A DNA stretch of 64,000 nt. It comes from Cupriavidus sp. D39. GTDB taxonomy: Bacteria; Pseudomonadota; Gammaproteobacteria; Burkholderiales; Burkholderiaceae. The translations under genes were made by a program, and so were the position numbers. Of this stretch, positions 1-9,643 are shown piece after piece. The notes beneath the pieces were generated by a model. That model saw nothing but the letters and a program-made list of their open reading frames with translations. It was not told the origin of the DNA and searched no databases. Every line of letters starts with the position of its first letter. The stretch's first letter is position 1. Location of the stretch: the NCBI RefSeq assembly GCF_026627925.1, contig NZ_JAPNLE010000006.1, positions 372,001 to 436,000 on the forward strand, read 5' to 3'.

Positions 1-1447
1 GAGGCGCTCAATCTGCTGCAGCTTTCTCGCGCCAAGGCCTTCCTTCATCGCCGTATGCCGGAGGCCGCAACTGCAGGTCTTCGGCATCAATGCCTGATAG
101 ACGTAGAGATTGATGAAGCCAGGCGTGGCGAGGACGCTGCGTGGTATGCGCAGTTCACCGTCCGACAGCCGGTCCGCCGCCGTCAGCGCACTCGGCGCGT
201 GGACAGTCGTCAGCGCGCGCAGCCCGCGCCCGCCACGTCCCGAAACAGGCCGGCCGACTCGTGATCGCGGAGCTCGCCCACCATCACAAAATGCGGGTTC
301 ATCCGTTTGATCTGGCGTTTCCCGGCAATGAAGGGATCTTCATCCCGGTTCGCACCGTCGAGCGTGCGCGACACCGAGAAGTGGTGCGTGCCCTTGGCAA
401 GCAGCTCCACCGGATCCTCGATGGCCATCTTGTTCATCCAGGCCGGCAAGCGCTGCATGATCGCGTGGGCCGTTGTGGTCTTGCCCGAGCCGACCACGCC
501 AACGAGAACAGTGCCGCCACCGAGGTGCATCGTGTTTCGGTCGAGCAGCTGCGCCTGCTGCTCGAAGTAACCGAGGTCGTTGACAAAGTCCACTTCCAGG
601 GATTGTGCTTCTTCGCGGTGCATCCGCATGACCGTCACATGGCCTGTGGCGCTCTGCATCGAGGCCCAACGGAACACCAGTGCCTCCCCGTCAATACGCG
701 TGCGAATGCTGGTCTGCTGCGGCAGAACCCGGCTGAACACGCCCTGCGATCCCCCTTACCCTTCTGCCAGATATGGGACAGGGTATCTAGCATCACACCC
801 GTTTCCATCCGGAATTCCGCAGGGGCAACGAGATAGCCGTCGATGGCGAATCGGATCTGGGAATGCGTCCCCTGATCTTCCACCTCCCAGTGGATATCCG
901 AGGCCTTCTCTCGCAACGCAAAGCGCGCCGCAGCCTCGAAGTTGTTCCAAAGCGCGCTGGCCGGGCGCCGGCGGCCGATGATGTAGTCGGTCTCAACCCC
1001 ACCGCGCGGATCCACGCCGCCACGGGAAAGGGCGACCATGACTTGCGTGGCCGCAACGTGCGTGGCAGGCGCCGCCTGGTCAAAGAGCAAGCGAGCCTGG
1101 CGCATGATCTCCTCCGCCTCGTCCGACGTGGCCATCTCCCGCGAGACCACCAGAGCGAACTTTCCGCGCGCACCCGGCCCACCCGCAGCTTCTACCAGCA
1201 CCGGGCAGATCCCATGCCGCAGCGACGGCGCCATGTCCAACTCGTCGTAAAGCGTCTTGATGAAGATGGGAAGCTCGTCCACCGTGCCAATCTCTTCCGC
1301 CGGCGCAGCGATTGTGGCAGCGCCAGTATTCGGCGGCCTCGAGGGCGCAGACGCGGCAAAGACCGGCGCCGCGCCGGTGAGAACCGTCACGCCCCCTACT
1401 CCGGCAACATTGGCGTCCGCGCGGTCGCGCCTGCTGAACAATGCCAT
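1..1447 (-). CDS. pilQ: PilQ-like type IVb pilus assembly ATPase (C-terminus off the left edge; two frameshifts)
   Basis: This is a GspE/PilQ-family secretion ATPase expected to power assembly of a thin type IVb pilus at the inner membrane. A Walker A motif (GVVGSGKTTT) lies near 490-520 and is followed by the conserved KMAIEDPVE and MVGELRDHESA blocks. The reading frame breaks twice. At the CCC run at 742-744, adding one base joins GKGDR to VFSRVLPQQ; near 222, adding one base joins DVAGAG to LRALTTVHAP and keeps the frame open to base 1, through a Cys-containing CSCGLRH segment. The ATG at 1447 is chosen because MALFSRR begins there; it overlaps no other start and lies 12 bases after the pilP stop. 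The family is certain from the motifs. Whether the shifts are real or sequencing errors is not, but errors seem likelier. Confidence 0.85.
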
Positions 1448-1458
1448 CGCGGCCGCCC

Positions 1459-2094
1459 TCACCGTTGTGCCACGGACGCAGGCGCTGCCATCGGCCGCGT
1501 CGGGACCGGAGGCTGGAACGCTGGCTGGGGCATGGGCATCTGAGGCGCCGTCGGGAAGCCGGGCGCCATCGCTGGCACCTGTGCTGGCAGCGGCGCGGCT
1601 GGCCTAGCTGCTGCTTCGGGTCCACCTACACGCCCAGCGTCCAGCAGGACAGCCGCGTCCTCCTGCACCAACGGGGCGAACACTTTGGTCTTGCCCCGGG
1701 TAAATGTCGTGCCGGCTCCCGAGATGTCAGCGACCGTGAAGCCGCGCCACTTCGCACCAACCCGGGCGGGATAGACCTGATCGCCCCACCTCACGTAGCT
1801 GCGCAGGCTCATAGCGCCGCCGGCAGCGCGGCCGTCGACGCCATAGAGGGCAATCGTCTGGGGCGAGCGCTCGCGTGCCTTGACCGTCGTGGCGCCGGCC
1901 GGTGCGGCGGTCAAGGCCGGAGCCGGGGCGGACTTGGCAAGATCCTGCTCCAGTTTCTGCAGCGCAACCTTGCCGTCGGCCTCGATCAGCCTCTGCGTGA
2001 TCGATTTGTCGTCATCGGCGAGCACCGCGCCGCAGACAAGGAGTGCGACCACCGCCACACTCGCGCGGCGGATTGTCATCGGGTAAGCACGCAT
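1459..2094 (-). CDS. pilP: PilP-like type IVb pilus biogenesis protein
   Basis: This 211-residue exported protein sits in the PilP position of an IncI1-like pil operon, between PilO and PilQ. It has an N-terminal hydrophobic signal (residues about 8-26, ending VLADDD), a charged helical stretch (IEADGKVALQKLEQDLAKS), then a small domain beginning TIALYGVDGRA that resembles the periplasmic PilP core, and a Pro/Ala/Met-rich tail of about 50 residues. In related pili PilP bridges the inner-membrane PilO complex and the outer-membrane secretin. The start at 2094 is preferred because a good ribosome binding site (GGAAGA) lies about seven bases upstream, just after the pilO stop. Assignment rests on position and fold-level features more than on strong sequence motifs. 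Confidence 0.75.
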   Translation of the reverse strand: MRAYPMTIRRASVAVVALLVCGAVLADDDKSITQRLIEADGKVALQKLEQDLAKSAPAPALTAAPAGATTVKARERSPQTIALYGVDGRAAGGAMSLRSYVRWGDQVYPARVGAKWRGFTVADISGAGTTFTRGKTKVFAPLVQEDAAVLLDAGRVGGPEAAARPAAPLPAQVPAMAPGFPTAPQMPMPQPAFQPPVPTRPMAAPASVAQR

Positions 2095-2108
2095 TTCAGT
2101 CTTCCTTC

Positions 2109-3451
2109 TCAGTTGCGGGCAAAGGCATCGCCCTTGACCGTCAACATGAATTTCGATTGCTTGAGGTCGGGAACGGCGTTCAGGTTCACGGCGAGTTCGA
2201 TGGTCTTCACCACGACCTGCGGACCGAATCCCTTGAACTCGCTCAGGTTGCGCAGCGGTCCGGTGATTTCCCAGGCGCCGGAGACAACCGGATGCGTCAG
2301 GGAGGCGGCCCCTTCTGGCGGGACGGCGCCAAAGATCGCGACGTCCTTGAGCTCGGCCTTCGCCGCGACCGGCCAAAGGGTCTGCAGCTGGGAGCCGAAG
2401 TGAACACGCAAGTCCATCGCCGTCGGCAGCTTTTCCAGCACTGTGGCGAGAGGCGTCCGGGCTCCCATCGGCACTTGGGCGGGCACCGCGGCTTTGGTGT
2501 CGCCGGCCAGGAAGGTCGGCGCACCGAAGTGGTCCGGCAGCGCGGCCAGGAACGTCTGGTTGGTCAGCCCCTTGGCGCCCTGCTGGATCTCATAGGTCAA
2601 CAGGCATGTCGTCTCCGGCGTGGCAACGTCATTACAGGCGATGGTCGCGAGCGCCCAGCCCCCGATCTGCAACGGCACCGCATCGGTAAACCAGCGATAC
2701 CACGCCGCCATCGCGGTGGCCACCGGCGCGACCGGCATTGCCGCTCGCTGGGCCAGGTCCTCGGCATAGCGCTCCGCGGGCGTCTTCTGCGGAGGCGGCG
2801 GGTGTAGACGGCGCTGATAGGCGTCGTACTCCGCCTTGCCGTACTTCCAGCCGACAGCGCCCACCAGCGCAAGGGTCGCGAGCACAAGCAAACGCTTGCG
2901 CTGGGAGGATGCACCGGGCTTCTTCAGCAGTGCGCCCGGCCCGGCTTGCGCGGCCAACGCTTCTAGCGCAAAGGAAGGTGCGTGATCCGGCGGTCGGTCG
3001 GCAACAAGGCCATCAGCTCCGGCGCGTTGCCCACCAGCTTGAAGTCCCCGTCGCACTTCGTCGGGAAATCGGCCGCAAGCTGGGCGAGCGTCTTCTCGTC
3101 GTGCACGACCTGATCGAAGCCCACGCGGGGGCGGCCTTTGACGATGCCGCAGACCAGATAGATGGGTGGCTGGCCAGGCGCGTCCAGGCGAAACACAAAG
3201 AACGCATTGGGCACGACGTCAGGGATGCGGGCCAGAGTGGCTGCCCCTGAGTACAGCTTGTCCTTGATCTTGGCCTGGCCGTCCGCCGCGTCCAGATAGC
3301 CCATGTGCAGCGACTGATCCTCGTGCCAGATACGCGCAGCTTTAACCTCCCGCGCAATATTGGCCGCCAGCGTCGCGGGCGCACCGCTGCCGGTCAGCGT
3401 GCGCCACTGCATGCCGAATACCAGCTTTTTGCCGTGGATGTCGAGGATCAT
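2109..3451 (-). CDS. pilO: PilO-like type IVb pilus assembly protein (one frameshift)
   Basis: This protein of about 447 residues matches the size and build of the type 4b pilus PilO2 family. An N-terminal cytoplasmic domain begins MILDIHGKKLVFGMQW; a single transmembrane helix (LLVLATLALVGAVGW) lies near 2850-2900; a periplasmic part includes a segment with two cysteines (IACNDVATPETTCLLTYE). It would form the inner-membrane platform with the ATPase PilQ. The frame breaks at about 2989-2993, where adding one C joins LLPTDR to PDHAPSFALEALAAQ, a continuous and sensible sequence. Its ATG overlaps the pilN stop (ATGA), so the two are translationally coupled. The frameshift is most economically a sequencing error. 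Confidence 0.8.
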
Positions 3452-5244
3452 TGCGCCGCGGCCTCGCCCTGATCTTCGATCATCACCGTGGCCAGGACCA
3501 ACGTGAAGGTGCGGGACTTCGTGGCCGTCAGGGAACCGCCGGCGATCGTCGGGAGCAAATCCCCGAGCGTGCGGTGCGTCATCTGCGTATCGGTCTGGTC
3601 GAACGCCGTCACGATCACCGTCTGGCCGTTGCGCACGATCAGGTCCTGCGCCGGGATGCCCTTGGCGATCGTCTTCGGCACCTGGACCGACTGCTGATTC
3701 GCGCCGCTACCTGAGGTGAACGTCTGGATAGGACCATCAAGCGCCGACTGGTCGAATGCCAGCGTCAGGTTGACGTCATCGCGCGACGTGGCATCCGGGA
3801 ATACCGTGAGCTTGAACCCGACTGTGCCCGTGGACGTGGTGATACCTGGGGTGCCGCCGGTGCCGCCGACCGTAGACGCCGCCGGTGTGGTGGCTGACAC
3901 ATAGGCAAACTCGCGGCGGTTGTTGTACTGTGCAGCGTGGCGGTTACGCATCGCCAGCGGCACTGCAACGGACGTCGTGACCGTGCCGTACTGCTTCAGC
4001 GCCGACACGATCGCCTGTGTGCCATTCCATCCGCCCGAGGTGATCCCCAGACCGAAGGTGCCGGCGCTGGGCGAGACCAAGGACCCCGGCGAGAGCGCGG
4101 TGAACGTGAACCCCGGTACGCGCTCGAGCGCCTTGGTGAGGACCGCATTCCAGTCCATCCCGGCCTCGCCGTTGTCGGTGACCGTGAAGTCAACCGTCTG
4201 GAACTTGAAGTAGACCATCCGGGAGTAGATCGCAATCTGGCGGCGCACGATCTCATCGGCTGCCTCGACGGCTTCCTTGGTATCACGCAGCGTCAGAATG
4301 CCGGTGGCGGCGTTAATCTCGGCGCTTCCCACCATCGACATAGCGGGCTCGATGCTCTTCTTGATGCCGTCAATGTCGTTGATGTCCTTGCTCTCCGACT
4401 TCACCACACCATCGATCTTGGCGGTCTGACCGGCGCTACCACCCGAACTGCCGCCAGAACCCCGCGCGCTTTCCTTGAATTCTGTGGTGAATGAACTGGT
4501 GCCCGCCTTCATGGGCAACTGCCACGTCTTCGTGGTCAGGCGATAGAAGCGAATCACGCCCTTCGACGCGTTGTACTCCCAGTTGATCCCCAGGCGCGTC
4601 GCAATCAGGTCGAGCATGTTGGCGAGCGGCATTTTCTCGCTGTTCTTGAATTCCACGCTCAAGGCGCTTTCCACCAGCGGGGTCGCCTGCGCCATGCTGC
4701 CCGCACCGCCAACGAGACCGATCGGAAGCGGTGCGCCGAGTGCCGGGGCCTGGCCCAGCGCCGGCATGCCTTGCGGCACCGCACCCGCACCCTGCTGATT
4801 ACGTGACTGCAGCCCGGCCTGCGCCGCCATGCTGCGCGGGAGCAACATGTTGGCTGGTAGATAGACATCCGATTCGACCTTCACCGGGATCCCGGTCGCC
4901 ATGGTGATGCGTTGCCCGGCTACCGCCAGCGGCATGATGCGCTCGGGAAAAACCACGTAAGTGTCGGCGTTATTGCGCAGTGCCAACGGCAGGGTAACGT
5001 TTCGCGCGGTTGGAACGGCTCTGCCGACGAGGAAGGGCTTGGAGACTTCTTGCTCTGCCTCGACAGCCGCTCGGTCGCGCCGCATCCGGGCATAGAGCGC
5101 TCCGGTCATCGCATCACCTTGGGCGCGACTATCGTCGGCAGCTTGTCTCGTGTCTTCAAGAAGACGGGGCGAGACGCAGCCGGCCAGCGTTGAGCATACG
5201 AGCAAGGCGCCAGCGGCGGGTCGAAGGAATCGGTTCATTTGCAT
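3448..5244 (-). CDS. pilN: PilN-family type IVb pilus secretin (outer-membrane lipoprotein)
   Basis: This is the outer-membrane secretin of the pilus, through which the fibre would leave the cell. The mature protein begins with a lipoprotein signal and lipobox (STLAGC near residue 20), followed by an N-domain region, a Gly/Ser-rich insertion (GSGGSSGGSAG), and the C-terminal secretin domain with repeats typical of the beta-barrel region and the late block LIVRNGQTVIVTAFDQ. At about 599 residues it is close to the usual PilN size. The start is placed at the MQMNRFLRP methionine, because upstream in-frame codons overlap the end of the preceding gene and would bury the lipobox. It lies in the order PilL-like, PilN, PilO, PilP, PilQ, as in IncI1 plasmids. 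Confidence 0.88.
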   Translation of the reverse strand: MQMNRFLRPAAGALLVCSTLAGCVSPRLLEDTRQAADDSRAQGDAMTGALYARMRRDRAAVEAEQEVSKPFLVGRAVPTARNVTLPLALRNNADTYVVFPERIMPLAVAGQRITMATGIPVKVESDVYLPANMLLPRSMAAQAGLQSRNQQGAGAVPQGMPALGQAPALGAPLPIGLVGGAGSMAQATPLVESALSVEFKNSEKMPLANMLDLIATRLGINWEYNASKGVIRFYRLTTKTWQLPMKAGTSSFTTEFKESARGSGGSSGGSAGQTAKIDGVVKSESKDINDIDGIKKSIEPAMSMVGSAEINAATGILTLRDTKEAVEAADEIVRRQIAIYSRMVYFKFQTVDFTVTDNGEAGMDWNAVLTKALERVPGFTFTALSPGSLVSPSAGTFGLGITSGGWNGTQAIVSALKQYGTVTTSVAVPLAMRNRHAAQYNNRREFAYVSATTPAASTVGGTGGTPGITTSTGTVGFKLTVFPDATSRDDVNLTLAFDQSALDGPIQTFTSGSGANQQSVQVPKTIAKGIPAQDLIVRNGQTVIVTAFDQTDTQMTHRTLGDLLPTIAGGSLTATKSRTFTLVLATVMIEDQGEAAAQ

Positions 5245-5249
5245 AAGAG

Positions 5250-5855
5250 TCACTGGGTCAGGTCGCACTTGGTGGTCAGCTTCACCACGCGCACCATGTT
5301 GTTCGAGTAGAAGCACGGCTTGATGATGTAGTCGGTCATCTCGGTCGAAGACAGGACCCGCCGTACTGCCGCTTTGAAATCGCCCGCGATCGAATCATTG
5401 CCAACGATTGGCACGTCCTTCTCCAACTCCCAAGGCGCGACCGTCCATCCTGCCCGCGGCGCCCATGCCTCGATCAACTGGCGAAAGGTCCCGTCAGCCG
5501 GTGACACCGTCCAGGCTGCGGGCGCAGCAGGCGCGCTCACGACGAGCGGTGCGATGCCTGCCGGCGCTGCCGCGAGTTGCGATGCGGCCGGCGCCGGAGG
5601 CACGGAGGCGGGCGCTATGTCGCTAGTCGCCGACCTTGCCGGCTCCACCGCTGCGAGAGACCTGCCCTTCTTGCTTGCGGGGAGACGCTGCCAGCCATCG
5701 CCCTTGAGCGGCGCCGCCGGCTCGAAGTTGCCGGTTGACTCGATACCGAAGGGCGACGCGGTCGGTACCGCAGCGTGGGCCGCAACACACGCGCATAGCG
5801 CGCTCATGGCAAGGACAGCCCGGCTCAACCGGCGCATCTGATGAATGTGAAGCAT
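5250..5855 (-). CDS. pilL: TcpQ-domain pilus protein (PilL-like)
   Basis: This is a 201-residue exported protein with a signal peptide (LAMSALCACVAAHA), a low-complexity Ala/Pro/Ser linker over residues 60-115, and a C-terminal domain of about 85 residues (TFRQLIEAWAPRAGWTVAPWE to the end). That domain matches the TcpQ C-terminal family that accompanies type IVb secretins and helps them assemble. In IncI1 plasmids the equivalent protein is PilL, encoded just before PilN as here. Two cysteines near the C-terminus (KPCFYSNN and KCDLTQ) could form a disulfide. Its stop lies only a few bases before the pilN start. The gene symbol is by position and domain; the N-terminal half of a classical PilL is much shorter here. 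Confidence 0.7.
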   Translation of the reverse strand: MLHIHQMRRLSRAVLAMSALCACVAAHAAVPTASPFGIESTGNFEPAAPLKGDGWQRLPASKKGRSLAAVEPARSATSDIAPASVPPAPAASQLAAAPAGIAPLVVSAPAAPAAWTVSPADGTFRQLIEAWAPRAGWTVAPWELEKDVPIVGNDSIAGDFKAAVRRVLSSTEMTDYIIKPCFYSNNMVRVVKLTTKCDLTQ

Positions 5856-5871
5856 GACTTGTTACCTTCGG

Positions 5872-6330
5872 TTATCTAATTGCTTGGTTGGCCGGAACGC
5901 CGCGCTGCAGCGTGCTGTAGATGCGGTTGATGTACCTGAGGCGCTTATCCGGCGAGGCCGCGTTGTACGCGCCCACCGCATCCCAGGTTGGCCCGTAACG
6001 CTCCATGTTCTCGCGCAGAATCCACGCACCGATGTAGGCACTGACGCAAGGATTGAACAGCGACTGCCGCGTAATTCCGTACTTGGCAAGCCTGGGCAGG
6101 TGCACCGTGTTGATCTGCATCAGGCCAATGTCTTCACTGCCATTCGTGTTGCGATTGATCGCATACGCGCGCATTCCCGACTCGTGTTGCGCAATGCCGC
6201 GCAGCAACACTGGGCTCACTTGATGGAAGACGGCGGCATCGTCCAGGCAGTCCGCCATGACGGAACCCGTCGCCCCCAGGGCAAGCCCGATAGCTAGAAG
6301 CGGCATGTACCGCCGTGGCCGGAAACTCAT
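5872..6330 (-). CDS. Lytic transglycosylase, SLT family (VirB1/PilT-like)
   Basis: This 152-residue exported enzyme is predicted to cut peptidoglycan locally so that the pilus or secretion channel can cross the wall. It has a signal peptide (LLAIGLALGATGSVMA), then the soluble lytic transglycosylase signature: a catalytic glutamate in GIAQHESGMRAYAIN, the GLMQINTVHLPRL block, and the C-terminal AYNAASPDKRLRYINRIY segment. It overlaps the end of the upstream gene by four bases (start 6330, stop 6327 of the neighbour) and precedes the TcpQ/PilN genes. Type IVb pilus operons and VirB operons both carry such a small muramidase, so it could serve either machine. Confidence 0.9.
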   Translation of the reverse strand: MSFRPRRYMPLLAIGLALGATGSVMADCLDDAAVFHQVSPVLLRGIAQHESGMRAYAINRNTNGSEDIGLMQINTVHLPRLAKYGITRQSLFNPCVSAYIGAWILRENMERYGPTWDAVGAYNAASPDKRLRYINRIYSTLQRGVPANQAIR

Positions 6331-7589
6331 AGCGCCGCCGCCCGTTCATAGAACCGAACCTCCGGCTGCCTGTTCACCGTGACCGCCTTACCGTCCGCCA
6401 TCACCGTCAGGCGAGCGCTAATCCCGTTGTATTTGTAATACCGGTCCTTGTGCTCCCCATTGGAGCGGTTGCTCTCGTCGAAGACGGAGACCTGAACCAA
6501 CGACTGGCGGAAGCTCAGATAGGTTGCGCCATCCTTCTCGAAGACGCGCTCCAGCCCAGCCGCGTTGTCTTGGGGGAAGAGATAGGCGATCCCCGGCACC
6601 CGGGCGACCTCAACCGACTTGCCGCCGCCGCTGACCGTGAAGCGATCCGCGGTGCGGAAAGACAGCACCCTTTCGTCCTCGTTCCAGGTCGTATCCAGTT
6701 CCTCGCCGCCATCACGGCGCACCACCAGACCGGTCGGCTTCTTCTCGAAGCGGATCTCGATTCGGCCGGCCTTGGTGTCACGGATGGCTTGCGCGTCGAA
6801 CGCATCGCCCAGGGCAGAGCCATCTCCTTCGGCTGTGCCGCCAGCCGCCTCTGCCACCAAGGTCGCGATCGTCGAAGCTGCCATCATCTGTGGGGCAGCA
6901 TTGACCGGCGCCAACCCGGCAGGAGACGCCGCACCCGTACCGGCGACGGCCAGAGACTTTGGCGCCGTCGCCCGTAGCGCAATGTTCCGACGCTCGAAAT
7001 CCAGTTCTGCGTACAGGTCACGCTGCGCCAGCAGGCGCTCAAGCGATTGCACCCAGTTCTCGCCAGCGCGCGTGGCGAAGCGGATCTCCTGGCTCAGGGC
7101 GATATCCTTCTGCGCCGATCCGGTCCAGCCTGCCGGGGCGAGGGTCTTGATCAACGGCGCAAGCGGCATCGTCGTGTCGCTCTGGCGCACCAGCGCGAGT
7201 CCACTGTGATTGCCAATCAGCGCAATGCGCCCGCTAAAGCCGCTGAAGCCGCGCGGCAATTCGCCGGCAGGATTCGCGGGCTCGCCCGTGAACCCGTTGG
7301 CTCGCGTCCAGCGCGCAACCACCTCGCTTCCGTTCGTTGTGTAGCGCACGACATCAGGCACGCCATCCAGCACGATATACGGACCAGATTGCTGCCCACC
7401 TACCGCAACAATCTGCTGTCCAGCGCGAGGCTGGATGTAGGTGCTACTGCCGTCGTTGAAAATCATCGCCGGCCGGTCGCTTGCCTTGGCCACGACCTGG
7501 TAGTCGAAGTCGAACGGATCGGTCGGCGCGGCGGATACCGGTCCGCTGATCAAGAGGGCGACGGCGGCGTAAAGAAGATGCTTGCTCAT
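6327..7589 (-). CDS. Exported protein with TcpQ-like and VirB9-like segments, function unknown
   Basis: This 420-residue protein has a signal peptide (AVALLISGPVSA) and appears built of periplasmic modules. An N-terminal segment (RPAMIFNDGSSTYIQPRAG) recalls the VirB9/TrbG C-terminal motif. A middle segment (PLAPLIKTLAPAGWTG to LDFERRNIALRAT) looks like a TcpQ-type secretin partner domain. An Ala/Gly linker follows, then a second beta-rich region (IEIRFEKKPTGLVV to the end) with another VirB9-like DGATYLSFRQS motif. It sits between two lytic transglycosylases and its start overlaps the upstream stop (ATGA). The context implies a role at the outer-membrane end of the channel or pilus. The domain assignments are by eye and the family is not securely recognised. 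Confidence 0.5.
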   Translation of the reverse strand: MSKHLLYAAVALLISGPVSAAPTDPFDFDYQVVAKASDRPAMIFNDGSSTYIQPRAGQQIVAVGGQQSGPYIVLDGVPDVVRYTTNGSEVVARWTRANGFTGEPANPAGELPRGFSGFSGRIALIGNHSGLALVRQSDTTMPLAPLIKTLAPAGWTGSAQKDIALSQEIRFATRAGENWVQSLERLLAQRDLYAELDFERRNIALRATAPKSLAVAGTGAASPAGLAPVNAAPQMMAASTIATLVAEAAGGTAEGDGSALGDAFDAQAIRDTKAGRIEIRFEKKPTGLVVRRDGGEELDTTWNEDERVLSFRTADRFTVSGGGKSVEVARVPGIAYLFPQDNAAGLERVFEKDGATYLSFRQSLVQVSVFDESNRSNGEHKDRYYKYNGISARLTVMADGKAVTVNRQPEVRFYERAAAL

Positions 7590-8392
7590 TGGGCCCTGCT
7601 GTCCATTTGCTTAAAGTGGTTCATGAATCGAGCCAGATACGGCCCGCCGCGGCTCGGGTCGGCGCTGTGGTACCACGCCACCGCCTTCATCGCTGAGCCG
7701 CTGCGTTGCAGGTTCTCCGATAGGATGGCTTCGGCCACGCGGATGTTGGTCGCCGGAGCCAGCGCGTCCCACGACGAGGCGAACCGCTGGCCGTGGTAAC
7801 ACCAGTTGATCTGCATGATCCCAACGTCGAAATTGCAGCGCTTCTCAGAAACCAGTTGATTGATCGCGGCATGCGCATCTTCCCGAGTGGCGAAGTACAT
7901 GCCGCGACCGGCCACGTTGAGGGTCCACGGCCAGGGTCGGCCCCGATACGCCGATTCACTCATGGCGATGCTGGCCAGGATCCGCGGATCGACGCGCGCG
8001 CTCATCTGCGCAAAGGCTTCCGCCTTCGGTGCACACGCCCAGCCGCCACGGCGCTCGACCAGCGCCACCTGGGCGCCCTCGTCCAACGTCTCAGGGCGCA
8101 GCCAGCCGTCGCGTGCAAGCAGCGCCGTGAGCGGCATGGTCCGCCCGTGCGACTCGACCGCCGGCGCCTGGTCGGGTTCCATGCGCAGCGTCGCCCCAAT
8201 CAACCGCGCCGACCAGCCCACGAACGGATCCAGCCCGCAATAGAGCACAGGCTTTCCCGGCAGCGAGACGATGCGCGCCCCGCCACTGTCGCGCACGATC
8301 AGCGTGGTCGGGCTCACCATTGCCTCGACGGTCTGCGCGCCGGCGCCCGTCGCGGCCAGCACCAACAGGAACGCGGCAGCACCCTTAATCAC
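7586..8392 (-). CDS. Lytic transglycosylase with extra N-terminal domain (SLT family)
   Basis: This 268-residue exported protein has a signal peptide (AAFLLVLAATGAGA), an N-terminal domain of about 100 residues with two cysteines (VLYCGLDPF and WACAPKAE), and a C-terminal lytic transglycosylase domain. The catalytic region is visible as ILASIAMSESAYRGRPWPW, followed by FDVGIMQINWCYHGQRFAS and the late AVAWYHSADPSRGGPYL block. It is the second muramidase in this operon and larger than the one at 5872-6330. It overlaps the virB10-like gene by eight bases and the next gene by four, so all are cotranscribed. The N-terminal domain is not recognised. Confidence 0.85.
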   Translation of the reverse strand: MIKGAAAFLLVLAATGAGAQTVEAMVSPTTLIVRDSGGARIVSLPGKPVLYCGLDPFVGWSARLIGATLRMEPDQAPAVESHGRTMPLTALLARDGWLRPETLDEGAQVALVERRGGWACAPKAEAFAQMSARVDPRILASIAMSESAYRGRPWPWTLNVAGRGMYFATREDAHAAINQLVSEKRCNFDVGIMQINWCYHGQRFASSWDALAPATNIRVAEAILSENLQRSGSAMKAVAWYHSADPSRGGPYLARFMNHFKQMDSRAQ

Positions 8393-9629
8393 GGTAGGGC
8401 TCCAGGACGATGTCGTGCTTGACCTGCACCATCATCTTCTGGCCCGGCTTCGTAGTAATCGTCGGGCGGATGTTCTGGTTGCGGTTCAGGATCGTCTGCG
8501 CCGTCTGCGCGGCGACCTGGCCCGCGGTATTGCCGTAGGTCGTGATACCTCCCGGAGTGGCCGTCGTTGCGGTTGCAGTATTGTTAAAGCGCTGCTCCAG
8601 CACGCCGATGATCAGGGCCCCCGAGAAGATCTTGAAAAAGTGATTGTTGACGTCGCCACTGATGCCCGCATAGCCGTTTGGATCGGCCCCGCCCATGCCA
8701 AGCAGCGGTACCCACTTGCCGTTAGGCAGTTGCATCCGGGTGAATGCCGCCAGAATGCGCTCCTGCCCGATGCCGATGTCGCTGCTGTATGTACCAACCA
8801 GCGTCGAGCCTGCCGGAATGGCTTTGCAAGTGCCGTTGACCGTGTCGTAGACGTCGTTCGTGACGGTGGCGCGAAATTCGCCGGGCTTGTCCGAGTTGAG
8901 GCCGCCGACGAACGTAGCGGGAATCACGAACCCCTGGCTCACCGTGCACGGCGCGAGCTTGCCGGCGAACCCGGTGCGGGTGAAGGTCGTGGCCGCGGCC
9001 CCGCGCAGGAACTGCTTGTCGCTCGACACGGGCGCGGTGTCGCCGCCGCCCGGTCCAACCCCGCCCATGCCACCCAAGCCGCCGACGCCGTCCATGCCTC
9101 CCGCGGCGACCTGCTGCTGGCTTCGCATCTGGGCCGGGTCGACAACGCCGGCAAGATCAGGCTGGCGCTTGCCTGCGTCCCGGCGCATGCGGCCGCCGTC
9201 CTGCTTGAAGATCGGCGAGGACATGACAGTATCCGTGTCATTCGCCTTGGCCAGCTCACCGGTGGCCGGAGTCGCGGGCGGCTGCACGAAATCCTTTGCC
9301 GTCATGACTGGGGCCTTGCTTGCCGGCTCGGCCTTGGTGGCCGACGCCGCCTGCAGTGCCGCCTGCCTGCGCGCTTCCTCCTGCTGCTGGCGGATGAGTT
9401 GGTCCAGTCCGCCGCTGTCGGGGCTGCTGGTGCGCTCCTGCAGCTTCTTGGCCTTTTTCGCTTCGGCCTCCTTAGCCTGGTCCGACTCCATGCCGCTCTG
9501 GTAGAAATAGCCGAGCGTACCCACCGCCACCGCCGCCACCACGCCGAGGGTGGTGACGATGTTGCGCGGCACCTTGCCGCTGGTCAGGCGCGTCTTCGCG
9601 TCGGAAACGTCAGTCACGGGCTGCTTCAC
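8385..9629 (-). CDS. virB10: VirB10-like (TrbI family) T4SS channel protein
   Basis: This is the energy-sensing channel component that spans both membranes of a type IV secretion system. A short cytoplasmic N-terminus is followed by one transmembrane helix (IVTTLGVVAAVAVGTLGYFY), a charged coiled-coil-like stretch rich in Ala, Gln and Lys, a Gly/Met-rich linker (GMDGVGGLGGMGGVGPGGG), and the C-terminal beta-barrel domain. The last includes LAPCTVSQGFVIPATFVGGLNSDKPGEFRA-type sequence, the family block PAGSTLVGTYSSDI, and the antenna-helix region near AGISGDVNNHFFKIFSGALIIG. At 414 residues it has normal family length. It follows the virB9-like gene by 14 bases. Confidence 0.9.
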   Translation of the reverse strand: MKQPVTDVSDAKTRLTSGKVPRNIVTTLGVVAAVAVGTLGYFYQSGMESDQAKEAEAKKAKKLQERTSSPDSGGLDQLIRQQQEEARRQAALQAASATKAEPASKAPVMTAKDFVQPPATPATGELAKANDTDTVMSSPIFKQDGGRMRRDAGKRQPDLAGVVDPAQMRSQQQVAAGGMDGVGGLGGMGGVGPGGGDTAPVSSDKQFLRGAAATTFTRTGFAGKLAPCTVSQGFVIPATFVGGLNSDKPGEFRATVTNDVYDTVNGTCKAIPAGSTLVGTYSSDIGIGQERILAAFTRMQLPNGKWVPLLGMGGADPNGYAGISGDVNNHFFKIFSGALIIGVLEQRFNNTATATTATPGGITTYGNTAGQVAAQTAQTILNRNQNIRPTITTKPGQKMMVQVKHDIVLEPYRD

Positions 9630-9643
9630 GGTGCGCGCCTCGC

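Noticed and set aside
141..836. Long plus-strand frame opposite pilQ
   Set aside because: It is antisense to well-conserved ATPase motifs on the minus strand and shows no family features.
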